From: Bartonella kosoyi
Lineage (GTDB): Bacteria > Pseudomonadota > Alphaproteobacteria > Rhizobiales > Rhizobiaceae
Direction: 5' to 3'
Length of the DNA stretch: 64,000 bases
Assembly: GCF_003606325.2 (NCBI RefSeq)
Contig: NZ_CP031843.2
Location: 2,115,001-2,179,000 of the forward strand
The translations under genes and the position numbers were made by a program. Shown one piece after another: positions 18,896 to 28,784 of this stretch; the stretch's first letter is position 1, and each line of letters opens with the position of its first letter. Under the pieces are notes generated by a model. The model searched no databases, was not told where the DNA came from, and was given only the letters and a program-made list of their open reading frames with translations.

Positions 18896-20359
18896 TTATC
18901 GCATGCCGGCAGGCATCAACTCCACATCAAATCCGGTGACATGAGACCAATTCATCCCCTCAGGAATGCGCAATTTAAAGCGATAAAACCGTGCCCTTGC
19001 GCGACAATGAATTTGTCCTGTATTATGAGAAGGCTGTTTTTCTGGTAACCAAACCGTTTCTTCTTCAAGAGATTGTCGAAAGCGCATTCCCACAGACAAA
19101 TAAAACTTTCCACTATTGACTTGAGGCATAATATTTTTCACCCGTGTTATCATGCCATTTGTCTGCCCCATTTCTTGTGAAGTGACCACACACCCCATAG
19201 GAGAACCAGAAAACGACCCCAATCTTCCCTTTTGATCAAATGCGCCCAGAATAGGTGATTCATTTTTCCACGCTTTACTATCGAGAGAAAAGGACAAATC
19301 ATCAATATTCTTAGCCACAAAATCAAGACCTTCTAGCGTTGTTCCCGTCAAGAAAATGGGGAGGATCATTTTGATATCCACGAGAGCTTTTGTCCATTTT
19401 TGCAATCCCCAATCATAAATGAGCAAGATACGTTTATGGAGGCTCTCATCGCTATCCACCATCCAATAAACACGATTATACACGCCATCGATCGCCGCAG
19501 ACATGGTATACAGATTACTCTGTCTTGATTTTGCAGTCATGGTTCGATCCACTTTTTCAAAGCCAATGGGTATAATCTGTCCGTCATTGGTTATTTGATA
19601 AAAACCGCCCTCATCCGCAAAAAATGCCAAATCTCCGCGACCAACAATCGATTCAGCATTTTTTGCGCCTCGTTTATCGTGGATTTTTTGGAAACTAAAA
19701 ATAATCTTAGAGCCTGGAATAAAAGAACCAGCATAGATTGCAGAGCGCATAAAGATAATGGGATTTGTTGTCTCCGTTGCCCCTTGCACGAAACCGCCAT
19801 CAGGAAAATCTTGATAATCACAGCTTTTTTTCCCCACGGTCCAAAATTCTGCATCATTAAGTCCAGACCAATGCACCCGTCTTGGATGTTCGGTTAATTT
19901 CATCAAACAAACGAAATCTCCCCAGACGCGAACGATCCCTGCTTGTGGTGGATTTCCTCCTAAATTTCTAAATGTTTTATCATGAATAATATCGATCACT
20001 TGTGGTTTATCATTAGCATTCACCGCAATAATAAAATCACCAAACAAAGCAAAAGACCACGGGGCATCGATATTCGCCAGATAAGCCTTTCCTTTTTGGC
20101 TAATATCTTTCCACTTCATTGTTGTGTTATCCAGCAAGAAGATTTTTTCTCTTGTCCCAACAAGAATAGAAACGCCATTTTTTGTTTTAACCGCAAGAGC
20201 GCCTAAAATGGGCTCCGGACATGGCTCTGACAAAGCTTCAAAATTTGGCATAGGGATATAAGAGCCATCCGCCGGGAGCACATTGACAAGTTCATCGGTA
20301 AAAATTCCATTGATATCCGCCACATCGGGTCGATAATCAGCGATTGGGAAAAAAGCCAT
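18896..20359 (-). CDS. gp10-like tail / DNA-stabilisation protein
   Basis: A 487-residue protein from ATG 20359, with AGGGGGG four bases upstream. It is beta-rich with propeller-like repeats (GVSILVGTREKIFLLDNTTM, WSFALFGDFIIAVNANDKP, GDLAFFADEGGFYQITNDGQ, YNRVYWMVDSDESLHKRILL) and begins ADYRPDVADINGIFTDELVN, resembling the P22 gp10-type head-closure proteins of short-tailed phages. It would plug the portal-adaptor and carry the tail. Its position after the adaptor gene supports this. Assignment is from pattern and order. Confidence 0.65.
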   Translation of the reverse strand: MAFFPIADYRPDVADINGIFTDELVNVLPADGSYIPMPNFEALSEPCPEPILGALAVKTKNGVSILVGTREKIFLLDNTTMKWKDISQKGKAYLANIDAPWSFALFGDFIIAVNANDKPQVIDIIHDKTFRNLGGNPPQAGIVRVWGDFVCLMKLTEHPRRVHWSGLNDAEFWTVGKKSCDYQDFPDGGFVQGATETTNPIIFMRSAIYAGSFIPGSKIIFSFQKIHDKRGAKNAESIVGRGDLAFFADEGGFYQITNDGQIIPIGFEKVDRTMTAKSRQSNLYTMSAAIDGVYNRVYWMVDSDESLHKRILLIYDWGLQKWTKALVDIKMILPIFLTGTTLEGLDFVAKNIDDLSFSLDSKAWKNESPILGAFDQKGRLGSFSGSPMGCVVTSQEMGQTNGMITRVKNIMPQVNSGKFYLSVGMRFRQSLEEETVWLPEKQPSHNTGQIHCRARARFYRFKLRIPEGMNWSHVTGFDVELMPAGMR

Positions 20360-20452
20360 CAAGCCCCCCTAAAATGTTTCAAGCACCCAGTGCCAAAACA
20401 CCAAGGCTTGCTCATTGAAACCAAAAAAAGCCCTTAAAATTCTAAGAGCACA

Positions 20453-20592
20453 AAATTCTATAAATATACAACCCAAGGCTGACACACGCCTTGAGAAAAA
20501 TAAGACCACACGATCATGGCAAGCCTACAGCTCTCACCAGCGCCCAACCAAAATCCACCACCCACACTCTTTAAATGCCAGTTAAATGCCAG
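20453..20592. repeat. Direct repeat, copy 1, between adaptor and gp10-like genes
   Basis: About 140 bp nearly identical to 20739-20879 (offset ~287). Shared core includes ACACGCCTTGAGAAAAATAA and CACCAGCGCCCAACCAAAAT. A short third remnant is near 21002-21025. The spacer 20363-21220 holds no gene. Confidence 0.9.
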
Positions 20593-20738
20593 CGGCACCC
20601 CCAAGGATTAAGAAAAAATCATCAAACACCCCAGAAGATGCCTCCATAAGATAAGATAAGATATCTGAAAAGCCTAGTGTTATTCAAAACATCAAAGCTG
20701 ATTGATGAGCCCCCCCTAGAACAAAACTTTAAAGGCAT

Positions 20739-20879
20739 AAAATTCCATCAATATACAACCCAAAGTTGACACACGCCTTGAGAAAAATAAGACCACACGA
20801 TCATGGCAAGCCCACAGCTCTCACCAGCGCCCAACCAAAATCCACCACCCACACTCTTTAAATGCCAGTTAAATGCCAG
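20739..20879. repeat. Direct repeat, copy 2
   Basis: Second copy of the ~140-bp unit at 20453, differing at a few positions. The copies separate two structural genes of one operon without encoding anything recognisable. Confidence 0.9.
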
Positions 20880-21220
20880 CCTCAACCTCAAGTATTGAAA
20901 AAAAGCCATAAAACTCTCTATAAAATTTTTGAAGAGTCCAACATAATCAAGGGACAAAGGCTTGCTCATTGAAACCACAAAAGCCTTTAAAACGAGAGCA
21001 TGCCCCCAATACACAACTCAAAGTTGATACATTCAAAAAATATCAACATCCACTGCCCTCAGAAGCGGCTCCTCGCTTAAAACCCGCCCCTCAAAGCCAA
21101 TCTGGTTCTCAGCACCAATCGAGATACCAACACGAATTCAGTTCCCAAAGCTCATCGAGGCATAAGCACTGCTCTAATTTTCAACGCCAATCTGAGGATA
21201 AAGGATTAGAAAAAAAACTT

Positions 21221-21916
21221 TTAAAAATTCATTGGACGAATTTTTAAGGAACCTTTTCGACGGGATGTTTCAATACGCAAAGCTTGAAGCTGTTCTTGAA
21301 AATCTCTAAAAGAAACGGCAGCATATTCAGGATCTTTAAGGATATTTTTATAAAGTTCATATTTTGCCCGTGCTTTAATGAGATCAAAAGCATAAATCAA
21401 CCAGGGATTATCGTCCTCTTTCAACTGTTCATCGCTAACATAAACAGGAGTATACGAAAGTTGTACGTCTTCGACACTTTCTGGTGTTGGAAAGAGTCCT
21501 ATTTTTTGATCAAGGGTGGTATAAAAGAATGGCGTTCCTAACTCAGGATGCCTACCATATTGTTGATGCAACACTTCAACGGGCTTAAAGAACAACTTTG
21601 TTGGTGTTGCATTCTTTGTTACTAAAAAGACGTCTTCCAAACTCTTTTCTGATTCAATAAAAACGCCTTCTTCTCGTCCATACCATGTTTTTTCACTTTG
21701 TGTTTTGAAGGTGCTTTTTCTCCTTTCATTAAAGAAAAAGGGTTCGCGTTCACACAAGCGCAAAGCTGTAACAATAGAATCTTGAATTTGCAGAGAATAT
21801 TCAGCTGTTGTATCGTCAATTTCATCTTGAATCAGCGCGACCATAGAGGCAAAAGTTTGCGAGCGGTTTGAATGTGTAAGATCGCGCTTGTTAGGATCAC
21901 TGGATAAAGCGGTCAT
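21221..21916 (-). CDS. Head-tail adaptor protein (P22 gp4-like)
   Basis: A 231-residue protein from ATG 21916, which has AAGGACAGG upstream; the longer frame to 21988 has no such site. The N-terminal half is helical (FASMVALIQDEIDDTTAEYS), the middle beta-rich (GTPFFYTTLDQKIGLFPTPE), and it ends with DNPWLIYAFDLIKARAKYEL and FRDFQEQLQALR, the helical signature of gp4-type adaptors that bind beneath the portal. It follows the capsid gene by 81 bp. Confidence rests on motif pattern plus position. Confidence 0.65.
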   Translation of the reverse strand: MTALSSDPNKRDLTHSNRSQTFASMVALIQDEIDDTTAEYSLQIQDSIVTALRLCEREPFFFNERRKSTFKTQSEKTWYGREEGVFIESEKSLEDVFLVTKNATPTKLFFKPVEVLHQQYGRHPELGTPFFYTTLDQKIGLFPTPESVEDVQLSYTPVYVSDEQLKEDDNPWLIYAFDLIKARAKYELYKNILKDPEYAAVSFRDFQEQLQALRIETSRRKGSLKIRPMNF

Positions 21917-21997
21917 AAGCCTGTCCTTTTTCTGGAAGTATTTTAAATTTTCCCCCAACAAGAAGAATCTGTTGGGGGAAGTGAGCAAGCATTCGCT

Positions 21998-23116
21998 TTA
22001 AGCAGGCGCTCCATAAGTTGGGATAACGATTGTGCCGAAATCCTGAGCCCCTTGCGAACTTCCTGGCAAGGTAAAGCAGGTTTTTTTCATTCCAATAATG
22101 GTTTTTGCCGCGACCCCGAATTCTCTTTCATAATCGAAGAGTTCTTCGACCAATTTATAGCGTGTTGCGCCTCGATCTTTCCCAAAAGCGATTACAGCAC
22201 TTTGCGCCCCAAGCAGCACCGCACGACGCACATTGGGGACAGCTTTATTTGCCGTTCCAGACTCGACCCCTTCGGTAATATGTTCAGCTTCGCGTAAAAC
22301 GACACCATTATACATTCCCAAAGATCCATCATAGAGCGGATTTTTGATACGGCTTCCGCTATAGATTGCCTTAGTAATGTCGAGCCATTGTCCCGCATCT
22401 GTATTGGTTCGCAATTGCGTCACTTGGGTTGGATGAAGATAAAGCACATAGACATTTTCCCCATCGATCCGCACGGGTCTAATTTTAGGATTTGCCAATT
22501 TAGCCCGTTCAACAGCTTTATCGATGAGTTTAAGATCAAAAACATCATTTTCTTTTAAGTCTTCATCTTTTGTTTTATCGTGAGGACGCACCACGCGTTT
22601 ATTGGTTGGAGCCGTTGGGGCATTAAACCCATAATGAACGGGTTTAAGAGTAATTGTGCGTCCCTCAAAGTTAATGGTTTTTGCGGTATATCCGCAAACT
22701 TGAATGAAGAACATCATACTGAGACGATCCGCATACCAATCAACCAACCCATTTTTTGCTTCTGTGCGCAAATCGTGGAGAATGCGTTGTTGATCAATGG
22801 TGCCCTCATTTTTGACACGCACCGCATGAACGAGTTCATTAATTGCCAAGCGATCATTGAGAAACTGTAAAGCTTCTTCATTGCCTTCCAATGTCTGCCC
22901 TTCACTCACCCCATCACCGAGCAACTGGACACGTAAATTAAAGCTAATGGCATCGCCACTTGCTTTCGTGGTTTCATCCTTTAATTGTACGATACTGTTT
23001 GAATCATTTCCAATCAACGGTGCAATTGGGATTGCTTTTGAGACTTCTTGATTTAAAAGTTTAGACCATGTGCGCACTGCCATTGGGTCATTGAGTCCGA
23101 TATAAGTTACAGTCAT
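21998..23116 (-). CDS. Major capsid protein, N4-gp56 family
   Basis: A 372-residue protein from ATG 23116, with GAGGAT seven bases upstream; the frame upstream to 23248 runs through a terminator and is not coding. It opens MTVTYIGLNDPMAVRTWSKL and continues with GDAISFNLRVQLLGDGVSEG and LVDWYADRLSMMFFIQVCGY, features of the N4-gp56/P22-like capsid group. Near the C-terminus DRGATRYKLVEELFDYEREF fits the A-domain. It forms the head shell. A terminator just upstream (23143-23164) may boost its separate expression. Confidence 0.85.
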   Translation of the reverse strand: MTVTYIGLNDPMAVRTWSKLLNQEVSKAIPIAPLIGNDSNSIVQLKDETTKASGDAISFNLRVQLLGDGVSEGQTLEGNEEALQFLNDRLAINELVHAVRVKNEGTIDQQRILHDLRTEAKNGLVDWYADRLSMMFFIQVCGYTAKTINFEGRTITLKPVHYGFNAPTAPTNKRVVRPHDKTKDEDLKENDVFDLKLIDKAVERAKLANPKIRPVRIDGENVYVLYLHPTQVTQLRTNTDAGQWLDITKAIYSGSRIKNPLYDGSLGMYNGVVLREAEHITEGVESGTANKAVPNVRRAVLLGAQSAVIAFGKDRGATRYKLVEELFDYEREFGVAAKTIIGMKKTCFTLPGSSQGAQDFGTIVIPTYGAPA

Positions 23117-23142
23117 TTTATCCTCGAAAAGTTTATTGACAT

Positions 23143-23164
23143 AAAAAAACCCGGCAAAGTGCCG
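23143..23164 (-). terminator. Intrinsic terminator between scaffold and capsid genes
   Basis: CGGCA (23152-23156) and TGCCG (23160-23164) form a stem, extended by a flanking C-G pair. On the minus strand it is followed by GG and then seven T (23149-23143). It lies directly ahead of the capsid ribosome site, so it would attenuate read-through from the scaffold gene; a capsid promoter would have to overlap it. Confidence 0.65.
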
Positions 23165-23324
23165 AGCGCTCAAAACACCACATTTCATTTCAGATGGTGA
23201 ATAGGTTGTTTTCGTGTGTTTTGTTTCTGTTAGCCTCTCGCCTCCCACTGATAAGAGCGCTCCTCACCGCATCCGTGCTTTGAGAAATCCCCTCTTCCCC
23301 CTCCACCCACACTCTCTTATGTTT

Positions 23325-23655
23325 CCACAAAAGACATCCCCCGCATTTCATGCACCAGAACCCCCCTCACGTATCCCGCAAAAGACACCCCACGCATTTC
23401 ATGCACCAGAACCCCTCTCACGTATCCCGCAAAAGACACCCCACGCATTTCATGCGCCCAAAACCCCCCTCTCACGTATCCCGCAAAAGACACCCCACGC
23501 ATTTCATGCGCCCAAAACCCCCCTCTCACGTATCCCGCAAAAGACACCCCGCGCATTTCATGCGCCAGCCCCCCCCTCTCACGTATCCCGCAAAAGACAC
23601 CCCACGCATTTCATGCACCAGACCCCCCCTCACGTATCCCGCAAAAGACACCTAC
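23325..23655. repeat. 51-55-bp minisatellite between scaffold and capsid genes
   Basis: Six to seven units of 51-55 bp, each with CGTATCCCGCAAAAGACACC and CACGCATTTCATGC followed by a variable C-rich spacer. Unit lengths vary in the C run. Frames on both strands stay open across it, which produces spurious proline/histidine-rich ORFs; the GC-rich repetitive character and lack of ribosome sites argue against coding. Confidence 0.92.
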
Positions 23656-23668
23656 TACATTCTTGTTT

Positions 23669-24442
23669 TTAAAATTCTCTGCCACCCATTAAACGATTAA
23701 AAGCCGCTTTATTCTTAGGATCAGCAACCCAAGTACTAAATTCCGCTTCTGACATTTTATCCAGCATATCCAAAGAAATTGGTCCATTTGGCATCAAGCC
23801 GTTATAAGCAGCCAGTGTCCGAGCAGAATTGTGTCTTTCTTGTAAATTTTCCCCCATGGTATTGGGAACATTTGTATAGCCAAATTTTTGTGCAATCGTG
23901 TAAATCACTTCAGCTGGATTTTGATTTTTTTGCGCACAATCGCGCAAGATCTGCTTCAATTCATCACCAATCCTTGCGTCAATATTTTGGGGATCGGCCA
24001 GCTCAGGATAGAGCGAAGCAAAAGCTGCCAACTGTTTCGCACGTGTTTCATAAATAAAATCGGCTGCTTGATCAAAATCATGGTGCTTTTGTTTAACGCT
24101 TGCAACCGACTGCTGATAAAACGCCTGCAGCTGTTCTGCTTCGGAAAAAGAGGAAGGTTGTTGTTTTTCATGTAAAAGCCCTTGTTTTTGCAGTGTTTTT
24201 CCCAACCATTGCATATAGCCCATAAAGTCCTTTTGCGGATCTGGCGGCGCATTTTCTTCCCCCTGCACCTCTTTTCCCCCTTCTTGGAAAGGTGTCTGTT
24301 GTTGATGCCTTTGTCCTTGAAAATTTTCTTCCAAAGTTTTTGCTTCTCTTCCACTTTCACCCTCTTCTCCCTCTTGTGTTGAGGCAAAAAAATCCTGTTT
24401 CAAATGGTTTTGTTCTGCTGGCGTTAAATGTTCTTGATCCAT
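23669..24442 (-). CDS. Scaffold-like protein of the cluster
   Basis: A 257-residue acidic, Gln/Glu-rich protein. Residues 1-85 are low complexity (EEGESGREAKTLEENFQG), followed by helices (FMGYMQWLGKTLQKQG, AEQLQAFYQQSVASVKQKHH) and an ordered C-terminus (AYNGLMPNGPISLDMLDKMS, AEFSTWVADPKNKAAFNRLM). Composition, size and place between portal and capsid are those of phage scaffolding proteins, which guide capsid assembly and then leave. No sequence signature proves it. It is ATG-started with no overlap to neighbours. Confidence 0.65.
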   Translation of the reverse strand: MDQEHLTPAEQNHLKQDFFASTQEGEEGESGREAKTLEENFQGQRHQQQTPFQEGGKEVQGEENAPPDPQKDFMGYMQWLGKTLQKQGLLHEKQQPSSFSEAEQLQAFYQQSVASVKQKHHDFDQAADFIYETRAKQLAAFASLYPELADPQNIDARIGDELKQILRDCAQKNQNPAEVIYTIAQKFGYTNVPNTMGENLQERHNSARTLAAYNGLMPNGPISLDMLDKMSEAEFSTWVADPKNKAAFNRLMGGREF

Positions 24443-24770
24443 GACGTTAGCCTTTTCTTTTTTTAAACAATAAAATTAAATTTTTCAGATAAAACAGTTT
24501 GTGCGCATTGATCCCCAATGCCCTTCCATCACTTGGGCTCCAGCATATCGACACCATGCTCCCTCTCACATGACGGCAAAACACCATCTTCTCACCTGCT
24601 TCTGCCCCAAAACGGACTGTCCAACAAAACAGCTCTTCTGAGCTAAAGAGAGATGACATTGCACAACATAAGCAACACTGTGCTATGGAAATTATAGAGA
24701 TAATCACCCCGCCCATTGATAAAGATCATCCAAGATCGCCCATCATAAAGCCCTCTATTCATAAAGCCCC
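24443..24770. other. Spacer between portal and scaffold genes
   Basis: 328 bp. A minus-strand frame 24447-24716 (89 codons, Cys-rich start) has no ribosome site or family and is probably chance. No repeat matching the other cluster spacers was seen. Confidence 0.4.
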
Positions 24771-26609
24771 TTATTGTTGGGCATTTACTGTCTGCAACAT
24801 CTGCATGATCTGCTCTGCTCCTCCATGCATCCCCATCGGTGCTGCAGCATTTTGCTCTTCTTGAAGAGCGTTTTGCGCCTTTAGCGCAATTTTATGAATA
24901 AGGGAGGCGGGTAAAGGCGAATAGCGTAAGAGATCGAGCATAATCTCTGGTGTTGCAAAATTTTGCATCAAAGGGAGCAATTGCATGATCAATGCAAAAG
25001 TACGCTCTTTTTCATTGAGACTTGTTGGAGCATCATCGACGACAATATCATATTCCAAACTTGTCACCACTTCGCGTGTCAAAGGAACATACTGCGCATT
25101 TTCATCCCCAGCAATACGAACCAACCGCCCATCGGACAGATAATTTTGAATGAGATAGAGAATAATTTTCCCCTGTCGCTGCCGATATCGACGCAAACCA
25201 TCAAAAAAGGAAGCCAATAGATTAAGGGATGATTGTCGCCGTTGTTGTTCAAGAATACCAGGCTGATTAACAGCGCGCGTCCCAATAAATTCAGAAGACA
25301 ATCCCGTCACTTGCTCGAGAGCGCTCTTTGCTTCATTAAACAATTGGAAAAACCCTTGCGGAAATTGCGCCACCGGTTTAGGCTGGATTCTTCCACCAGA
25401 CACAGCCCCACTTTTCAACCAAGTAATGCTATCGGCTCTAGCCCAACTCTCGACAGCTTGTCGATCATCATCAAAAGCATCACGTTCAGCCATAATCCCG
25501 CCTTTTGATTGGCTATTAAGCAAATGCATCACTTGACTAAAATATTTGTTTGCCCACCGTTGCGGATCTTTTGTAGGGCGCACAAGCCCGTAGAATTGCC
25601 GGCTTAACTTATCAAAAGTACCGGTAATACATTCCCATCCCAATTGCCCTGCGGGGACCAAAGGCTTATCCGGTGCTTCGAGTAATTTTCTGCCTAAAAA
25701 CGCTCGTTTGACAATTTTTCTCATCAACCGTGTTGCTTGAATATCCGGAAAGGCTTTACTTAAACTTTGGAAATCCTGCTCTGCATAATCAATAAACTTT
25801 CCACTTTGCGGCTCGAGTACTTTATAAACCACCTCACGTTCAAACCAGCGACATTCTGCCAATGTCACCATTTTAGGGCGTTGATAGCTTGTTCCCTCTT
25901 CTCCCCCTTCTTGATATTCCCCCTCTCTTTGATAAGGTTGTGTCCCATTGTTGGTTGGGTATAAAAAACTCTGATGTTTCACCCAATCGGCATGAAGATC
26001 GCTCCAATGAACATGGGGAAACATTTGTTGAGCCACTTCTAAAGGCTTTTCATCAATGTACCATAAGCGTTGTGCATCAATGAGATTAGACTTAACAGCA
26101 CTCGCATCCCAGACCATTTTCATAGGGTCAAGTCGCGCAATGATTGGTTTTCCTTGCGGATCTTCTTCATAATCAAGGCGGGTATCTGTCCAGCCCATTC
26201 CACAAATGACCGCATCTTGAAAAGCATCGGAATCTTCATATTCCCCATCAGCTTCATCGCGAAACCATTCGGCTGCCCCTGTTAGAATCTGGTTTGCAAA
26301 GGCTGCCCCTTCTTGTCGTGGAATAAATTGGACTTGTCTTTTATTATTGCGCTCAGCCCCAATAACGGCATTAATCAAAGGCGCAATACGATTAAAAGTC
26401 ATGACCGGTCTATTTTGTTCGTTCAAGACAGCCAAGTCTTGCTCATTCCATTGCCGTCCATTATAAAAATCATAGTCTTCTTGGGCATTTTTTCGCCATT
26501 TTTCCACATGCGCAATATCATCCTGATACCAGCCTACGAGTTTTTTAAAAAGCGCTTGTTGTTCAAGCGTTTCGATTTGATCGAAAGAAGAATCTGTAAG
26601 TATATTCAT
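24771..26609 (-). CDS. Portal protein (P22-like)
   Basis: A 612-residue protein. ATG 26609 overlaps the terminase stop by one base (TAATG), so it is chosen over an in-frame start five codons upstream. N-terminal helices contain KWRKNAQEDYDFYNGRQW, then NRPVMTFNRIAPLINAVIGA, ERNNKRQVQFIPR and CGMGWTDTRLDY, the core of the P22 gp1-type portal; the C-terminal third (VTGLSSEFIGT, NQPGILEQQRRQSSL, LVRIAGDE) forms the clip-to-barrel region. Twelve copies would form the channel through which DNA enters the head. Transcribed directly after the large terminase. Confidence 0.88.
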   Translation of the reverse strand: MNILTDSSFDQIETLEQQALFKKLVGWYQDDIAHVEKWRKNAQEDYDFYNGRQWNEQDLAVLNEQNRPVMTFNRIAPLINAVIGAERNNKRQVQFIPRQEGAAFANQILTGAAEWFRDEADGEYEDSDAFQDAVICGMGWTDTRLDYEEDPQGKPIIARLDPMKMVWDASAVKSNLIDAQRLWYIDEKPLEVAQQMFPHVHWSDLHADWVKHQSFLYPTNNGTQPYQREGEYQEGGEEGTSYQRPKMVTLAECRWFEREVVYKVLEPQSGKFIDYAEQDFQSLSKAFPDIQATRLMRKIVKRAFLGRKLLEAPDKPLVPAGQLGWECITGTFDKLSRQFYGLVRPTKDPQRWANKYFSQVMHLLNSQSKGGIMAERDAFDDDRQAVESWARADSITWLKSGAVSGGRIQPKPVAQFPQGFFQLFNEAKSALEQVTGLSSEFIGTRAVNQPGILEQQRRQSSLNLLASFFDGLRRYRQRQGKIILYLIQNYLSDGRLVRIAGDENAQYVPLTREVVTSLEYDIVVDDAPTSLNEKERTFALIMQLLPLMQNFATPEIMLDLLRYSPLPASLIHKIALKAQNALQEEQNAAAPMGMHGGAEQIMQMLQTVNAQQ

Positions 26610-27970
26610 TAAAAAGCCATCCATGAAGTTTGAGAATGGTGAGAAGAGCGATAGGTATTTTTTTTAGGGCGGACATGGGGCTGTTCATAAGCCACACACA
26701 TCAATCCAAAGGCATCAGCCCCATGGCTTGCCCAATCATGTTCAGCGCCAAGACCAATATTGCGTTGTTCATCACGCTTTTCATGATACCAAGCGAGCGC
26801 TTTTCTCCCCGCAGCTGTTGTGTCACGATTAAACCATAGAGCAGGAAACAAACGCCTTACGGCTTCGATCCGCATTTTCACCGCGCCTGTTCCCTGATTA
26901 GGAATGATTTTGGTTTGAAAACCGGCTTGTTGGAGTGCGCTTTCAAAACTGACATTATAGACACGATCTTTTGTTGCGCCATCATGAGGCAAAACCATGA
27001 GCGCCTTTTCATATCCCCTTTGAAAAACCCACCCCACATGTTCAGAGAGCGGCTGCCCTTGGGCTTCATAATAATCGAGCACGCGAATTTCCCGCCCCAC
27101 AAATTGCGCGACCCACAAGGCGGTAGCATCGGCCTTTGCTCCCGTTCCCCCGATATCCCAAAAGATTCTCACCTGCATCAAAGGATCCCGTGGAACGGTG
27201 GTAATGCGCCCTTCCATTTCGGCTTCGAGCAGACATTTCTGATAATAAGCGCCTTGCACAGCTTGGAGATATCCCCCTTCCCAAATATGGTTATACTGCT
27301 CTGGTCTTTGCTGCAAATCGCTCAATCGATCTCGATTGAGTTTTTCGGGAAATTTGGGATTATCGCGCCAATTAATTTCCACGCCTTTGATATTGGGATT
27401 ATCGACATTTCGAAAACGTTTTTCCACGGGAGCATTTTCATGATATGGGTTCCAAGTGACCCATAATTCTGCATTCCAATCGTCTCCCTCTTCGCGCAAA
27501 GTTGGGATAAGGGTTTGCCAAGCTGTCTCAGTGACTGGCTCCGCCTCATCGACCCAACAGAGGAACACCCGTCCCATAGACTTAATACTCGCGATATTTC
27601 GATCAAGCCCCGCAAACACATAGACGATCCGTCCATCTTTTGATTTAATATATTTATCGCCGATTTCATAATAATCTTGCAGAAAAGGGTAAGCTTCAAT
27701 GGCGCGTTTAATTTCTTCCAAAGAACTCTCATTGAGAGAATTTTGAAACTGTCGCGCACAAAGAATAATCCCGCGTTCTCCTGCCATTCCATGGCGATAT
27801 CCCACCACCGCTGTCATCAGAGCAAAAGAGCGTGTTTTTCCAGAGCCCCGTCCGCCCCAAGCGGCTCGGACATCTGCTTTTCCAGTAAAGACAGGAATAA
27901 GCTTTGGGATAAGAGCCACTTGAGCCGTTTTCTGCCCTATTTTTTGAGAAATTTTCTGAACCATTGTCAT
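26609..27970 (-). CDS. Terminase large subunit
   Basis: A 453-residue packaging ATPase/nuclease. Walker A is AWGGRGSGKTRSFALM, Walker B with catalytic Glu is FLCWVDEAEPV, and a coupling motif VTWNPYHENAP follows. The nuclease half starts IFWDIGGTGAKADATALWVA with the metal-binding Asp, and later has LPHDGATKDRVYN and HDWASHGADAFGLM. It pumps DNA into heads and cuts it; in a gene transfer agent it packages chromosomal pieces by head-full. ATG 27970 or 27964 may be used. By order this is the second gene of the cluster (bgtB if the cluster is BaGTA). Confidence 0.92.
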   Translation of the reverse strand: MTMVQKISQKIGQKTAQVALIPKLIPVFTGKADVRAAWGGRGSGKTRSFALMTAVVGYRHGMAGERGIILCARQFQNSLNESSLEEIKRAIEAYPFLQDYYEIGDKYIKSKDGRIVYVFAGLDRNIASIKSMGRVFLCWVDEAEPVTETAWQTLIPTLREEGDDWNAELWVTWNPYHENAPVEKRFRNVDNPNIKGVEINWRDNPKFPEKLNRDRLSDLQQRPEQYNHIWEGGYLQAVQGAYYQKCLLEAEMEGRITTVPRDPLMQVRIFWDIGGTGAKADATALWVAQFVGREIRVLDYYEAQGQPLSEHVGWVFQRGYEKALMVLPHDGATKDRVYNVSFESALQQAGFQTKIIPNQGTGAVKMRIEAVRRLFPALWFNRDTTAAGRKALAWYHEKRDEQRNIGLGAEHDWASHGADAFGLMCVAYEQPHVRPKKNTYRSSHHSQTSWMAF

Positions 27971-28423
27971 GATAAATTTTTATACTTTATCAACAATTGA
28001 GCTCCACATTTTTGATGATGCCAATTTGATGATGCCAAGTTTTATTATTCCAGAACCATTGAAGGAAAAACGCTTATCTCAAAAGCGCTCTGTTCATTCT
28101 GATACGCGATACATCCTTCTTTTTGGGCACTCCCCTTTTTTGCATGCGCCCCTTTTGACGCCCCAACGCCCCCCCACTTCCTCGAAGCGCGCGAAAAGCC
28201 CCACCCCTTGAAACACCGTCCCCCTGTCCCCCACAAAAGCACGGTATTTCCCCTCCCCTGAATTTCACCGATCCTTCACAAAAGCCCTTACAAGCACACC
28301 ATCTTAAATTTCACGCTCCTCATCCATCAAAACAGTATCTCGTACCACCCACCCCCAGATACCCAAAGCCCCCAGCAGTTAAGTATCACGAACACCTACA
28401 AGCACGATATCCTCTGCTTCAAA

Positions 28424-28620
28424 CGCCCTCACACCTCATCCCCCCAAGCAGCGCCCTTCCAAAAGGACATCTCCGATCATCCACTTCCACGCAACATTTT
28501 CCGATATCACAAACCTCAATTTTCCGCAGGCTCACGCTTCAAAATCTTGCTTCTCCGGTTCGGTATTTTTAGGCTTCACGGGTACGATCTCGATCCGCGA
28601 AATTGTTTTGACCTCTCCCC
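28424..28620. repeat. Direct repeat carrying a copy of the small-terminase 3' end
   Basis: 197 bp nearly identical to 28785-28981 (offset 361). It includes a duplicate of the last ~29 codons and stop of the gene at 28893-29219, so a non-functional tail lies between the small and large terminase genes. The rest of 27971-28423 and 28621-28784 holds no gene. Confidence 0.92.
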
Positions 28621-28784
28621 CCCTTCAATAACGAGAAAAGACAAACCTTCACAAGAAATCCAAAACGGCAAAGTGCATCAAGCGCTCTCCCCCGCGCCTT
28701 TCAAGCATCACAGCCATGTCCCCTTACGTACCAAGCCCAGATCTCTTGACAAAATCTCTTGAAAGCTTCATCCACTTCGATACA

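Noticed and set aside
23325-23655. CRISPR array
   Set aside because: Units are continuous 51-55-bp tandem repeats without unique spacers, and no cas genes are present. The same holds for the arrays at 58.1, 61.8 and 63 kb.
23317-23672. Repeat proteins on both strands over the minisatellite
   Set aside because: Both strands are open at once across the repeat, an artefact of unit lengths close to a multiple of three; no ribosome site or start supports either.
24447-24716. 89-codon Cys-rich ORF between portal and scaffold genes
   Set aside because: No ribosome site, no hydrophobic or domain pattern, and it ends immediately ahead of the scaffold gene without coupling; probably chance.
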